From positions 62,001 to 126,000 of the forward strand of contig NZ_WHJG01000010.1 of NCBI RefSeq assembly GCF_011682175.1: a DNA stretch of 64,000 bases. The letters run 5' to 3'. Position numbers and translations under genes: made by a program. The notes beneath the pieces are model-generated. The model had not been told where the DNA came from and ran no database searches. It was given only the letters and a program-made list of their open reading frames with translations. Positions 55,490 to 64,000 of the stretch are shown here, one piece after another (the stretch's first letter is position 1; the number at the start of each line of letters is the position of its first letter). Origin of the DNA: Massilia frigida. GTDB lineage: Bacteria; Pseudomonadota; Gammaproteobacteria; Burkholderiales; Burkholderiaceae_D.

Positions 55490-56376
55490 AGATTTTACTC
55501 ACCGGTGCTAGCGGGCAGGTCGGGCATGAACTGGCGCGCAGCCTGCGCCCGCTGGGCGAACTGGTCGCGCCCGGGCACGCGCAGTGCGACCTGGCCGACC
55601 TCGACCAGCTGCGCGCCGTGCTGCGCGCCGCGCGGCCCAATCTGATCGTCAATGCGGCCGCCTACACGGCCGTGGACCGGGCCGAAGGCGAGGGCGCGCT
55701 GGCGATGCGCATCAACGCCGACGCGCCCGCCCTGATGGCGCAGGAAGCCCGCGCGCTGGGGGCAGCGCTGCTGCATTATTCCACCGATTATGTGTTCGAC
55801 GGCAGCAGCGCGGCCCCTTACGTCGAGACCGATACGCCGGCGCCGCTGAATGTCTATGGCCAGAGCAAGCTTGCCGGCGAGCAGGCGATTGCCGCCGCCG
55901 GCATTCCGCACCTGATTTTGCGCACCAGCTGGCTATATGGCATGCACGGCAATAATTTTCTGCTGACCATGCTGCGCCTGGCGCGCGAACGACCGCAGTT
56001 GCGCATCGTCGCCGACCAGCACGGCGCGCCCACCTGGAGCCGCACGGTGGCCGACACCAGCGCGCAACTGCTGGGACTGGCGCTGGCGGGTGGCGCGCCC
56101 TGGTGGCAGCGCCACGGCGGCCTGTACCACCTCGGCAGCCAGGGCCAGACCAGCTGGGCCGGCTTTGCCGAGGCGATTTTCGCCGCGACCGGAACGGCCT
56201 GCGAGGTGATCCCGATCAGCGCCGCCGAGTATGGCGCCAGCGCGCCCCGGCCCGCCAATTCGCGCTTGAATTGCGCCAGGTTGATGGCCTTGTGCGGCCC
56301 CCTGCCGCACTGGCGCGCGGCCCTGGCCGACTGCCTGGCCGGGGCAAGCGCGAGCGGCGCCGTCGGCCCGGAGTGA
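55486..56376 (+). CDS. rfbD: RmlD, dTDP-4-dehydrorhamnose reductase
   Basis: A 296-residue NADPH-dependent reductase completing dTDP-L-rhamnose. Motifs: ILLTGASGQVGHELARS, NAAAYTAVDRAEGE, YSTDYVFDG and YGQSKLAGEQAI. The start is GTG and overlaps the rmlC stop (GTGA). Confidence 0.95.
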   Translation: MKILLTGASGQVGHELARSLRPLGELVAPGHAQCDLADLDQLRAVLRAARPNLIVNAAAYTAVDRAEGEGALAMRINADAPALMAQEARALGAALLHYSTDYVFDGSSAAPYVETDTPAPLNVYGQSKLAGEQAIAAAGIPHLILRTSWLYGMHGNNFLLTMLRLARERPQLRIVADQHGAPTWSRTVADTSAQLLGLALAGGAPWWQRHGGLYHLGSQGQTSWAGFAEAIFAATGTACEVIPISAAEYGASAPRPANSRLNCARLMALCGPLPHWRAALADCLAGASASGAVGPE

Positions 56377-56473
56377 GCAAAAGTGCCGCAACAGGCGCCG
56401 ATAGCGCTCTTTTTTGCATAAAACCTGCGCATCGTCGGCCGCCAGCCCCCATCCAGGCGTAATTAAGGGGCGG

Positions 56474-56498
56474 GTAATCCGGTACAATCACGGATTAC
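56474..56498. promoter_or_regulatory. Palindrome flanking a TACAAT -10-like box
   Basis: GTAATCCG (56474-56481) and CGGATTAC (56491-56498) form a perfect inverted repeat whose centre holds TACAAT (56483-56488). The spacing suggests an operator over a -10 region about 100 bp before the WecA-like gene. No good -35 was found. Confidence 0.35.
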
Positions 56499-56595
56499 CT
56501 TCACACCAGATCATGGCGACGGCAACACTCACCGCATGCGTTGGTCCGCCGGGTAGGGCACGAGCCTGCCCGCGTTTTTGCATATATAAATAATA

Positions 56596-57690
56596 ATGTT
56601 TTCATTTCTCGTGAGTTTCGTCGCTTCCGCCTTGCTGACCCTGCTTGTGATCAAGCAGGCCAGGCTGCATGGTCCCGCGCTCGATGCCGATTTTTTCGGC
56701 GTGCAAAAAGTCCACTCGCATACCGTGGCGCGCATTGGCGGGCTGCCGATTTTCATGGCGGTCGTCATCAGTGCGCTCATTTCGATCTGGCGCGTGCCGG
56801 CCATGGCGGGCTGGCTGATGTCGCTGATGCTGTGCGCGGGCGTGGCATTTGTCGGCGGCATCGTGGAAGACTATACCGGCAATGTCAGCGCGCTGCGCCG
56901 CCTGGTATTGACGATGGCGGCCGCCTTGCTCGGTTATTTCTTGCTCGACGCCAAACTCGACCGCATTGACTTTCCCTTCAGTTCGTGGCGCATCATGTAT
57001 ATCTGGGTGGCGGTGCCGCTGACCGTGCTGGCGGTGGCCGGGATCGCCAATGCGATTAATATCATCGACGGCTTTAATGGCCTGGCCAGCGTGGTAACCA
57101 TTTGTATGCTGATCTCGCTCGGTTATGTGGCGTGGCAGGTGGGCGATGTGTTCGTGCTGGTGGCGGCGCTGATGGTGGCGGGCGCCACGGCCGGCTTCCT
57201 GATCTGGAATTACCCGGTCGGCCTGATATTCCTGGGCGACGGCGGCGCGTATTTTATCGGCTTCATGCTGGGCGAGCTGGCGCTGCTGCTGGTAATGCGC
57301 AACCCCGACGTGTCGACCTGGTATGCGGCTTTGCTGCTGATATATCCGGCGTTTGAAACGATTTTCTCCGCCTATCGCCGCATGTTCTTGCGCGGCAAAT
57401 CCCCCGCGATGCCCGATGGAATTCACCTGCACAGCCTGATTTTCCGGCGCATCGTGCAATGGGCGGTCGGACGCAAAGAAGCGCGCGCCCTGATGCGCCG
57501 CAATTCGCTAACATCGCCCTACCTGTGGATGTTTTCGCTGATGGCGGTAATCCCGGCCACGGTGTTCTGGAAAGACACAGGCGTATTGATTTTTTTCTGT
57601 TTATTGTTCGTCGTCAGTTATGTGTGGCTGTATGCGCGTATTGTTCGATTTAAGTCACCCCGCTGGCTGATTCTTCGCAAGAAGGGCTAG
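56596..57690 (+). CDS. WecA/MraY-like undecaprenyl-phosphate sugar-phosphate transferase
   Basis: A 364-residue polytopic protein of glycosyltransferase family 4. Motifs: VHSHTVARIGGLPIF near the first cytoplasmic loop, GIANAINIIDGFNGLA with the Asp pair region, IFLGDGGAYFIGF and HLHSLIFRR near the C-terminus (WecA-type His motif). Such proteins start O-antigen or related glycan synthesis on undecaprenyl phosphate. The sugar specificity is not determined. It follows the rml cluster by 219 bp. Confidence 0.88.
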   Translation: MFSFLVSFVASALLTLLVIKQARLHGPALDADFFGVQKVHSHTVARIGGLPIFMAVVISALISIWRVPAMAGWLMSLMLCAGVAFVGGIVEDYTGNVSALRRLVLTMAAALLGYFLLDAKLDRIDFPFSSWRIMYIWVAVPLTVLAVAGIANAINIIDGFNGLASVVTICMLISLGYVAWQVGDVFVLVAALMVAGATAGFLIWNYPVGLIFLGDGGAYFIGFMLGELALLLVMRNPDVSTWYAALLLIYPAFETIFSAYRRMFLRGKSPAMPDGIHLHSLIFRRIVQWAVGRKEARALMRRNSLTSPYLWMFSLMAVIPATVFWKDTGVLIFFCLLFVVSYVWLYARIVRFKSPRWLILRKKG

Positions 57691-57772
57691 CATTAATACA
57701 CGGATGTAGTATATTGCGACAATTGGTGAGATTTCACTTAATTTGTTTCAACCCCACTTTGAAGGAACGATG

Positions 57773-58081
57773 ATGGATCTGTCAAATATGTCCGTTGGTG
57801 ACCTGCGCAACCTGCAGGATCAAATCAAGCAAGAAATGAAGAAGCGCGAGCACCAGGAAGTCGCCAAGGCGCGCGAACAGATCCTGGCAATTGCACAGAG
57901 CGTTGGTGTGCCACTAAAGGACCTGATTGGCACCGGCATCCGCGCCAAGACCGGCAGCGTGGCCGTGCGTTATCGTCATCCGGACAATGCAGCCCAACAA
58001 TGGACCGGCCGTGGCCGCCAGCCGAAATGGGTCAAGGAATGGGTCGAAGGCGGCAAAGACATCGACAAGCTGCGCGTCTAG
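57773..58081 (+). CDS. H-NS family nucleoid protein
   Basis: A 102-residue H-NS-type protein. The N-terminal helix forms dimers (MSVGDLRNLQDQIKQEMKKR), and the C-terminal DNA-binding motif is WTGRGRQPKWVKEW with the QGR-like AT-hook (GRGRQP). The start at 57773 is six bases behind AGGA; ATG 57770 is too close. It is a short H-NS of the beta-proteobacterial type that silences AT-rich DNA. A 12-bp inverted repeat follows. Confidence 0.93.
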   Translation: MDLSNMSVGDLRNLQDQIKQEMKKREHQEVAKAREQILAIAQSVGVPLKDLIGTGIRAKTGSVAVRYRHPDNAAQQWTGRGRQPKWVKEWVEGGKDIDKLRV

Positions 58082-58091
58082 TCGTTTTCCA

Positions 58092-58146
58092 TGTAGCGGC
58101 AAGATCTGCGGGCCGGCAATTCCCAACAGCCCCGCTTGCCGCTACA
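58092..58146. other. Inverted repeat downstream of the H-NS gene
   Basis: TGTAGCGGCAAG (58092-58103) and CTTGCCGCTACA (58135-58146) are perfect 12-bp arms, with a further CGGG/CCCG pairing inside. No T-run follows, so it may be an mRNA-stabilising hairpin or a factor-dependent terminator. Confidence 0.6.
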
Positions 58147-58281
58147 ATATCAACCACGTTCTTTTAACCGCTTTCCCCCACATTCATCTCGACGCACTGT
58201 TTGCAAGCCCGGTACCGCCTGTTCCTGCATGGCGCACGCCAGCATCCTGCCGCGCCGCGACTCTCCTAAGGTTTCTATCCC

Positions 58282-59676
58282 ATGCTTCCACTTTCCAAGA
58301 CGATCTTCAAAGCCTACGACATTCGCGGGGTCATCGGCAGCACGCTCGACGCCGGCATCGCGCGCCAGATCGGCCAGGCGTTCGGCACGGCCGCGCTGGC
58401 CAAGGGCGAGCGCACCGTCGTGATCGGCCGCGATGGCCGCCTGTCCGGCCCGGAACTGACGGCAGCGCTGGCGCAAGGCTTGCAAGCGGCCGGCGTCGAT
58501 GTGATCGACCTGGGCGTGGTGGCAACCCCGATGGTCTATTTCGGCACCAATGTGCTGGGCGCGGCCTCGGGCATCATGGTCACGGGCAGCCACAATCCGC
58601 CCAACTACAACGGTTTCAAGATGGTGCTGGCCGGCGAAGCGATTCACGGCGAAACCATCCAGGCGCTGTTTCACAGCATAACCGACAGCATCGCCGCCCA
58701 TGACGGCAGCGCCGCTCCAACGCCGGGCGCCTACAGCACCCACGATATCCGCGCCGCTTACCTGGAGCGCATCATCGGCGACGTCAAGCTGGCGCGCCCG
58801 ATGAAAATCGCGGTCGACTGCGGCAATGGCGTGGCCGGCGCCTTTGCCGGCGACCTGTATCGCGGCATGGGCTGCGAAGTGATCGAACTGTTCTGCGAAG
58901 TGGACGGCACCTTCCCGAACCACCATCCCGATCCGGCCCATCCGGAAAACCTGCAAGACCTGATCCGCTGCCTGCAAGAGACCGATGCCGAAATCGGTAT
59001 CGCCTTCGACGGCGACGGCGACCGCCTGGGCGTGGTCACCAAGGATGGTCAGATCATCTATCCGGACCGCCAGATGATGCTGTTCGCGGCCGATGTCCTG
59101 TCGCGCAATCCGGGCGCCGAGATTTTGTACGACGTCAAATGCACGCGCCACCTGGCGCCGTGGATCAGCAAGCATGGCGGCCGTCCCCTGATGTGGAAGA
59201 CCGGCCACTCGCTGGTCAAGGCCAAGCTGCGCGAAACCGGCGCCCCGCTGGGCGGCGAAATGAGCGGCCATATCTTCTTCAAGGACCGCTGGTATGGTTT
59301 TGACGACGGCCTGTATTCCGGCGCGCGCCTGTTGGAACTGCTCACCAGGGAGAGCGATCCGTCGGCCATGATGAACGCGCTGCCGCAGTCCGACAGCACG
59401 CCCGAACTGCACCTGCACCTGGCCGAAGGCGAGAACGTGGCCCTGATCGAGCGCCTGCGCAATGAAGCGACTTTCCCCGGCTCCGAGCGCATCATCGACA
59501 TCGACGGCTTGCGCGTTGAATATCCGGATGGCTTTGGCCTGGCGCGTTCGTCCAACACCACGCCGGTGGTGGTGATGCGCTTTGAAGCGGAAACGCCGGA
59601 AGCGCTGCGCCGCATCCAGAGCGAATTCCGGCGCGTGATCGTGGCCGTGCGGCCCGACGCCGAACTGCCGTTCTGA
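58282..59676 (+). CDS. Phosphomannomutase/phosphoglucomutase (AlgC/ManB family)
   Basis: A 464-residue alpha-D-phosphohexomutase. It starts IFKAYDIRGVIGS. The catalytic Ser is in MVTGSHNPPNYNGFKM, the metal loop is IAFDGDGDRLGVV and the sugar loop is GGEMSGHIFF. It supplies mannose-1-P or glucose-1-P to LPS and nucleotide-sugar pathways, which fits the neighbouring rml and waa genes. The exact preference is not shown. Confidence 0.92.
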   Translation: MLPLSKTIFKAYDIRGVIGSTLDAGIARQIGQAFGTAALAKGERTVVIGRDGRLSGPELTAALAQGLQAAGVDVIDLGVVATPMVYFGTNVLGAASGIMVTGSHNPPNYNGFKMVLAGEAIHGETIQALFHSITDSIAAHDGSAAPTPGAYSTHDIRAAYLERIIGDVKLARPMKIAVDCGNGVAGAFAGDLYRGMGCEVIELFCEVDGTFPNHHPDPAHPENLQDLIRCLQETDAEIGIAFDGDGDRLGVVTKDGQIIYPDRQMMLFAADVLSRNPGAEILYDVKCTRHLAPWISKHGGRPLMWKTGHSLVKAKLRETGAPLGGEMSGHIFFKDRWYGFDDGLYSGARLLELLTRESDPSAMMNALPQSDSTPELHLHLAEGENVALIERLRNEATFPGSERIIDIDGLRVEYPDGFGLARSSNTTPVVVMRFEAETPEALRRIQSEFRRVIVAVRPDAELPF

Positions 59677-59689
59677 GCGCGAGCCCCGC

Positions 59690-60679
59690 TTGGCGCGCCT
59701 GAACATCCTGCTGGTGCGCGTGTCGTCCCTGGGCGACGTGCTGCACAACCTGCCGATGGTGGCCGATATCCTGCGCCACCATCCCGACGCCAATATCGAC
59801 TGGGTGGTGGAGGAGGGCTATGTCAGCCTGGTGCGCCTGAACCCGCACGTGCGCCGCATCATCCCGTTCGCCTTGCGGCGCTGGCGCAAGAGCCTCGGCA
59901 AGAAGGAAACGCGCGCCGAGATCCGCGGCTTCTTCAAGGCCGTGCGCGAAGAACAGTACGACTACGTGTTCGATACCCAGGGCTTGCTCAAGACCGGCAT
60001 CATCATGGGCGCCGCGCGCGTGATCAAGGGCGGGCGCAAGGTCGGCCTGGCCAACGGCAGCGAAGGCTCCGGCTACGAAGGCATTTCGCGCATCTTCCAC
60101 ACGCACAGCATTCCCACCGATCCGCGCACGCACGCGGTGGCGCGCGGACGCCTGGTGGCAGGCGCGGCGCTCGGCTACGCGCTCGACACCCAGCCCGACT
60201 TCGGCTTGCCGGGACCGGAACACGCCAAGCGCCCGGCATGGATGCCGGCCGGGGATTACGCGGTGTTCTTCCACGGGACCGCGCGCAACGCCAAGAAATG
60301 GGCGCCCGAGAACTGGATCGCCACCGGACGTGCGCTCGCGCCCATGCCGGTGCTGCTGGCCTGGGGTTCGCCCGTCGAGAAAGCCGAAGCCGAGACCTTG
60401 GCGGCCAGCCTGCCGAATGCCACCGTGCTGCCCAAGCTGTCGATGGATGAAGCGGTCAGCCTGGCGCGCAACGCGGCGCTGGCGATCGGCGTGGACACCG
60501 GCCTGACCCACATCGCCGCCGCCTTCATGCGCCCCGTGATCGAGATTTATTGCGACTCGCCCAAGTGGAAAACCGAAGGCAACTGGTCGCCGCATATCAT
60601 CAACCTGGGCGACCAGGGCGCACCGCCCGCAGTGGCCGAGGTACTGGCCGCCGTGAAGCAGCTGCGGGGCGCGGCCTGA
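59690..60679 (+). CDS. waaC: WaaC, lipopolysaccharide heptosyltransferase I
   Basis: A 329-residue GT9 enzyme adding the first heptose to Kdo. Motifs: ILLVRVSSLGDVLHNLPMVADI, FDTQGLLKTGIIM, VFFHGTARNAKKW and GVDTGLTHIAAAF. The start is TTG 59690. The stop overlaps waaA by one base (TGATG). Confidence 0.93.
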   Translation: MARLNILLVRVSSLGDVLHNLPMVADILRHHPDANIDWVVEEGYVSLVRLNPHVRRIIPFALRRWRKSLGKKETRAEIRGFFKAVREEQYDYVFDTQGLLKTGIIMGAARVIKGGRKVGLANGSEGSGYEGISRIFHTHSIPTDPRTHAVARGRLVAGAALGYALDTQPDFGLPGPEHAKRPAWMPAGDYAVFFHGTARNAKKWAPENWIATGRALAPMPVLLAWGSPVEKAEAETLAASLPNATVLPKLSMDEAVSLARNAALAIGVDTGLTHIAAAFMRPVIEIYCDSPKWKTEGNWSPHIINLGDQGAPPAVAEVLAAVKQLRGAA

Positions 60680-61944
60680 TGCGCACCTTCTACAGCGTCA
60701 TGTGGTACCTGGCCTTGCCGCTGGTGCTGGGGCGCCTGTGGTGGCGCGGCTTCAAGGAACCGGGCTACCGCCAGCACTGGCGCGAGCGGCTCGGCTTCTA
60801 CGGCGGCCGCGTGGCCGGCTGGCACACGATCTGGGTGCATGCGGTGTCGGTCGGCGAAACGCGCGCCGCCGAACCGCTGATCGACGCGCTGGCCGAGGCG
60901 TATCCCGACAGCCGTATCGTACTGACCCATATGACCCCCACCGGGCGCGCCACCGGCAAGGCGCTGTTTTCCAAGCATGGCGAGCGCCTGGTCCAGGCCT
61001 ATCTGCCGTACGACACGGTGGGCATGGTGAACCGCTTCATCCGCCAGTTCACGCCGCGCATCTGCATCCTGATGGAGACCGAAGTCTGGCCCAACCTGAT
61101 CGCCGCCTGCGGCGAGCGCATTCCGGTCGCGCTGGTCAATGCGCGCCTGTCGGAACGCTCGCTGCGGCGCGGCCAGCGCTTCGGCAAGCTGATGACCGAT
61201 GCCGGCCGTGGCATCGCCCTGGTGGCGGCCCAGACCGAGGCTGACGCGGCGCGCCTGCGCTCTTTCGGCGCCCCGAACGTGGAAGTCACCGGCAGCATCA
61301 AGTTCGACGTGGTGGTGCCCGATGCGGCCCTGGAGACGGGCGCCTGGCTGCGCGCGAACATCGGCGCGCGCCCGGCGCTGCTGTGCGCCAGCACGCGCGA
61401 CGGCGAGGAAGCCCTGATCCTCGACGCGTTCAGGAAAATGACGCTGGCGGCCGGCCCGGCGCCGCTCCTGATGATCGTGCCGCGCCACCCGCAGCGTTTC
61501 GATGACGTGGCGGCGCTGGTCAGGGAACGCGGCTTTTCGCTGCGGCGCCGCTCGGCCATCGGGCAGGAGGACCTCGACGCGCAGGTACTGCTGGGCGACT
61601 CGATGGGCGAAATGTTCGCCTACTACGCCGCATGCGACGTGGCCTTCGTGGGCGGCAGCCTGCTGCCGCTGGGCGGGCAAAACCTGATCGAGCCGTGCGC
61701 CCTGGGCAAACCGGTGCTGGTCGGCCCGCACACCTTCAATTTTGCGCTGGCCACAGAAGACGCCATCGCCGCCGGCGGCGCGATTCGCGTGCCCGATGCC
61801 ACCGTGCTGCTCAGCGAAGCGGCGCGCCTGCTCGCCGACCCCGCCGCGCGTGCCGCCATGGGTGCGCAGGCCGCCGCGTACGCGCAACGGCACCGTGGCG
61901 CGACCGCGCGCACAGTTGGTTTATTGCGACGATTGATTTATTAG
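60679..61944 (+). CDS. waaA: WaaA, Kdo transferase
   Basis: A 421-residue membrane-anchored GT30 enzyme attaching Kdo to lipid A. The N-terminal anchor (VMWYLALPLVLGRLWWRG) precedes GFKEPGYRQHWRERLGFY. Further motifs are WVHAVSVGETRAAEPLIDAL, METEVWPNLIAAC, NARLSERS and the acceptor loop FVGGSLLPLGGQNLIEPC. It overlaps waaC by one base. Confidence 0.95.
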   Translation: MRTFYSVMWYLALPLVLGRLWWRGFKEPGYRQHWRERLGFYGGRVAGWHTIWVHAVSVGETRAAEPLIDALAEAYPDSRIVLTHMTPTGRATGKALFSKHGERLVQAYLPYDTVGMVNRFIRQFTPRICILMETEVWPNLIAACGERIPVALVNARLSERSLRRGQRFGKLMTDAGRGIALVAAQTEADAARLRSFGAPNVEVTGSIKFDVVVPDAALETGAWLRANIGARPALLCASTRDGEEALILDAFRKMTLAAGPAPLLMIVPRHPQRFDDVAALVRERGFSLRRRSAIGQEDLDAQVLLGDSMGEMFAYYAACDVAFVGGSLLPLGGQNLIEPCALGKPVLVGPHTFNFALATEDAIAAGGAIRVPDATVLLSEAARLLADPAARAAMGAQAAAYAQRHRGATARTVGLLRRLIY

Positions 61945-61988
61945 GCTTTGGTAACATGTGACCACAACAAATAAAACTGGGGAAACGC

Positions 61989-62558
61989 ATGTGGTTCATT
62001 CATCCAAAGCCGGTGGGCAGCCGCAAACCCGTCGCTGTGCTGGTTCAACGCGAACGGCTCGATTCAGCAAACCGCGTCACCATTGACGCGCCGATGATGC
62101 CGCTGCCGCTGCCGCTGCCGGTGCTCGGACCGGGCCTGGTGCCGGCGGCCGCACCTGAGACGGTGCAGTTTTCGGTGCGCTATGCGCTGCCGGAATATGT
62201 CAGTTTCATGTGGCAGCATGCCGGATATATCATCCGCCGCCGCCGCATTGGTACTCTTGCTACGTATTGGATGCAAACCAAGAGTACCTGGTCCGCGGCC
62301 TTGCATTTCGTCACGCAGGGGCGTTCCCGGAATACCTATGAATTCACGATCGACACGCATGGCATCGTGCGCGCCAGCCGCAGTGGCGTGACCCTGGTAC
62401 CGTGGGGCGATGTGTATTCGATCCGGCGCTATTCGCGCGGCTTCATGATGGTTCTCAAGCGCGGCACCCTGCCGGTACCGTTCCGCTGCCTGAACGCCGC
62501 GCAGGGCGAGAGCATGGTCCGCTTCAGCGAGTCGCTGCGGGCCGCCACGCGGCTCTGA
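61989..62558 (+). CDS. YcxB-like protein
   Basis: A 189-residue protein. The N-terminal part is Pro/Leu-rich (MPLPLPLPVLGPGLVPAAAP). The rest resembles YcxB-like domains: TYEFTIDTHGIVRASRSGVT, WGDVYSIRRYSRGFMMVLKR and PVPFRCLN. Family members are membrane proteins with unknown function; here a strong membrane helix is not obvious (only YALPEYVSFMWQ). GGGG lies upstream of the ATG. Confidence 0.6.
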   Translation: MWFIHPKPVGSRKPVAVLVQRERLDSANRVTIDAPMMPLPLPLPVLGPGLVPAAAPETVQFSVRYALPEYVSFMWQHAGYIIRRRRIGTLATYWMQTKSTWSAALHFVTQGRSRNTYEFTIDTHGIVRASRSGVTLVPWGDVYSIRRYSRGFMMVLKRGTLPVPFRCLNAAQGESMVRFSESLRAATRL

Positions 62559-62572
62559 GAGCGCGCTGCGCC

Positions 62573-63574
62573 TCAGGCGCAAAATACCACCGGCATTTCC
62601 TGCGAGCGCTGCTTGAGCGCCGTCCTGGCGCCGTCATAATCGGGATACACCGACTCCACCCTGGCCCAGAAGCGCGCACTGTGGTTCATTTCGATCAGGT
62701 GCGCCAGTTCGTGCGCCACCACGTAGTCGACCAGCGGCAGCGCGTAGTGGATCAGGCGCCAGTTCAGGCGGATGTGGCCATCGACGGTGCACGAACCCCA
62801 GCGCGTGCCGGCCGACGACAGCGCCAGCGAGGCGTGGCGCACGCCCAGTTTTCCCCCATACAGGTCGAGCCGTTCGGCGAACAGGCGCTTGGCCTCGGCC
62901 TGGAACCAGATCTTCACCCGTTCCTGCAACTGCCATTCGGCCAGCCCGGCCACCACGCCCACCGTCAGCACGCGCGCATCCGCATCGAACTCGCAGCGGC
63001 TGCGCGGCGCCTCGATCAGGCGCAGCGTGATGTTCGCGCCCAGGTAGGGCAGCTGGGCGCCGTCGACCCACACCACCGGCGCGCGTTCCTGGCGCAGTGC
63101 GCGCCGCTCGCCGCGTTCGCGCAGCTTGGTGATGATCCAGCGCTGCTTGGCGCGGATGGCGTTGTCGATGTCGGCCAGGGTGATGCGCCTGGGCGCGGTG
63201 ACGCGCAGGCCATGGTCGTCGATCATGAAACCGATCGAGCGCCGGCTGGAGCGGCGCAATTCAAATTCGAGGCTGTGGGGGCCGAGCTGGATGCGCCGCA
63301 GCGGCGGCGCGTCCGGTGCGCGCACCGGCGTGGGGAAAACGACTTTGGGCGGCGCCGGCGGCGCCTTGAACAGCGGCTGCGGCGCGATCGACTGCTTTGC
63401 GGCCGGTTCCAGCGCCGCAAAAAAATCCTGGGCGAATAATTCGAGCTGGTCGCCGTTGCTCTTGGGAGAGGACTCGGTCTGCTGCGGCGCCGCTGCCTGG
63501 ATCAGGGCGCCGACCCCGCTCAGCCAGCGCTGTAGACGTGGGGCGAAATGACGCGCATTTCGGATTCTATCCAA
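62573..63574 (-). CDS. YgjP-type M48-like metallopeptidase
   Basis: A protein of up to 333 residues with the zinc motif HELAHLIEMNHSARFW near the C-terminus (HExxH plus a downstream His), typical for the YgjP/DUF45 group. The N-terminal 100 residues are low-complexity, with SLEFELRRSSRRSIGFMIDD opening the family core. The start is uncertain: TTG 63574 would overlap the next gene by about 55 bp; no ATG or GTG with a ribosome site lies closer. The role in the cell is unknown. Confidence 0.82.
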   Translation of the reverse strand: MDRIRNARHFAPRLQRWLSGVGALIQAAAPQQTESSPKSNGDQLELFAQDFFAALEPAAKQSIAPQPLFKAPPAPPKVVFPTPVRAPDAPPLRRIQLGPHSLEFELRRSSRRSIGFMIDDHGLRVTAPRRITLADIDNAIRAKQRWIITKLRERGERRALRQERAPVVWVDGAQLPYLGANITLRLIEAPRSRCEFDADARVLTVGVVAGLAEWQLQERVKIWFQAEAKRLFAERLDLYGGKLGVRHASLALSSAGTRWGSCTVDGHIRLNWRLIHYALPLVDYVVAHELAHLIEMNHSARFWARVESVYPDYDGARTALKQRSQEMPVVFCA

Positions 63575-64000
63575 TTTTCTACCTCTTGCATCAAGCTGTC
63601 AGGGGTGTGCCCGTCCGGTGAAATCGGTTTGCCGATCGATACCGTGATCACACCAGGGCGTTTCAGAAAAGAGTTCTTGGGCCAGCATTCACCTGAATTA
63701 TGCGCGATCGGCACCACCACCGCATTGGTTTCAATCGCCAGGCGCGTTCCGCCACTTTTGTATTTACCTTTTTGTCCGACCGGGATGCGGGTCCCTTCAG
63801 GGAACATGATAATCCATTGGCCGTCGGCCAGGCGGCGTTTGCCATGCGCGACCACGTGCTTGAAGGCGTGCTTGCCCTGCTTGCGGTCGATCGGGATCAT
63901 GCGCAGCAGCGCCATGCCCCAGCCGAAGAAGGGGATATACAAGATCTCCTTCTTGAAGACGTACACCAGGGGGCGCGTCAGGTTCGGCAGCAGGAAAATC
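63520..64000 (-). CDS. PlsC-family lysophospholipid acyltransferase, C-terminal part
   Basis: The reverse frame is open to the right edge, so the start and the HX4D motif lie outside the window. The visible residues show LTRPLVYVFKKEILYIPFFG, the family motif FPEGTRIPVGQKGKYKSGG and VVPIAHNSG. This is a second acylglycerol-phosphate acyltransferase beside the one at 51353. It overlaps the YgjP-type gene downstream. Confidence 0.88.
   Translation of the reverse strand, partial: IFLLPNLTRPLVYVFKKEILYIPFFGWGMALLRMIPIDRKQGKHAFKHVVAHGKRRLADGQWIIMFPEGTRIPVGQKGKYKSGGTRLAIETNAVVVPIAHNSGECWPKNSFLKRPGVITVSIGKPISPDGHTPDSLMQEVENWIESEMRVISPHVYSAG

Overview
The window is a chromosomal segment of a high-GC betaproteobacterium, most likely an Oxalobacteraceae member (Massilia/Duganella/Janthinobacterium type). 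I infer this from the Burkholderiales-style gene orders (ypjD-PP0621-pilSR upstream of nrdAB; aroQ-accB-accC-prmA-DUF3426; yqgE-ruvX-pyrR-pyrB-pyrC'; rmlBACD followed by LPS-core genes), the strong GC bias at codon third positions, and a Lys/Ala/Pro-rich histone H1-like gene. It looks like core genome: no insertion sequence, prophage, CRISPR array, rRNA or tRNA was recognised. Gene density is high, and genes are very often joined by 4-bp ATGA/GTGA overlaps. Non-ATG starts (GTG, TTG) are common.

Layout: (1) 1-924, the start of an unidentified secreted protein running off the left edge. (2) 1195-3838, a NitT/TauT-type ABC importer preceded by a 12-bp tandem repeat. (3) 3905-8102, ypjD, a PP0621-like protein and the PilS/PilR two-component system. 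(4) 8103-13127, an 800-bp gap holding dRS3-like palindromes and a promoter overlapped by NrdR boxes, then nrdA and nrdB. (5) 13222-15723, a small Cache-domain protein with an apparent AUA start, a GCGC-dense gene-free stretch, a possible small RNA and the histone H1-like gene. (6) 15735-16561, yggT and yggU, ending in a large hairpin facing a leftward block (24601 down to 16687): an unknown gene, tlpA-like, aroQ, accB, accC, prmA, DUF3426 and a PfkB kinase. (7) 24810-33431, rightward mpl, yqiA-like, ubiC, an RNase II-like gene, tonB-like, aroE, mtgA, an unknown and corA. (8) 33527-35667, hemL and thiD leftward, then rubredoxin. (9) 36033-45621, the Pil-Chp chemosensory cluster pilG-pilH-pilI-pilJ-chpA. 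(10) 45771-52941, photolyase, yqgE, ruvX, pyrR, pyrB, a degenerate pyrC', plsC and apaH. (11) 53011-61944, dTDP-rhamnose genes, a WecA-like transferase, an H-NS-like regulator, phosphomannomutase, waaC and waaA. (12) the right edge, with a YcxB-like protein, a YgjP-type metalloprotease and a truncated acyltransferase.

Functional links: two type IV pilus control modules (PilSR for pilin transcription, Pil-Chp for twitching and surface sensing) sit about 28 kb apart. The envelope genes (rml, WecA-like, PMM/PGM, WaaC, WaaA, MtgA, Mpl) supply O-antigen, core and peptidoglycan. Pyrimidine genes form one overlapping unit in which the dihydroorotase-like protein has lost its metal ligands and is probably a structural partner of aspartate transcarbamoylase.

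The least explained items are non-coding or repeat-driven: the two related 12-bp repeats, a nested hairpin element near 24.7 kb, the inverted repeat at 16.6 kb, and the region between the Cache gene and the histone gene. I did not find a convincing multi-gene undescribed system.
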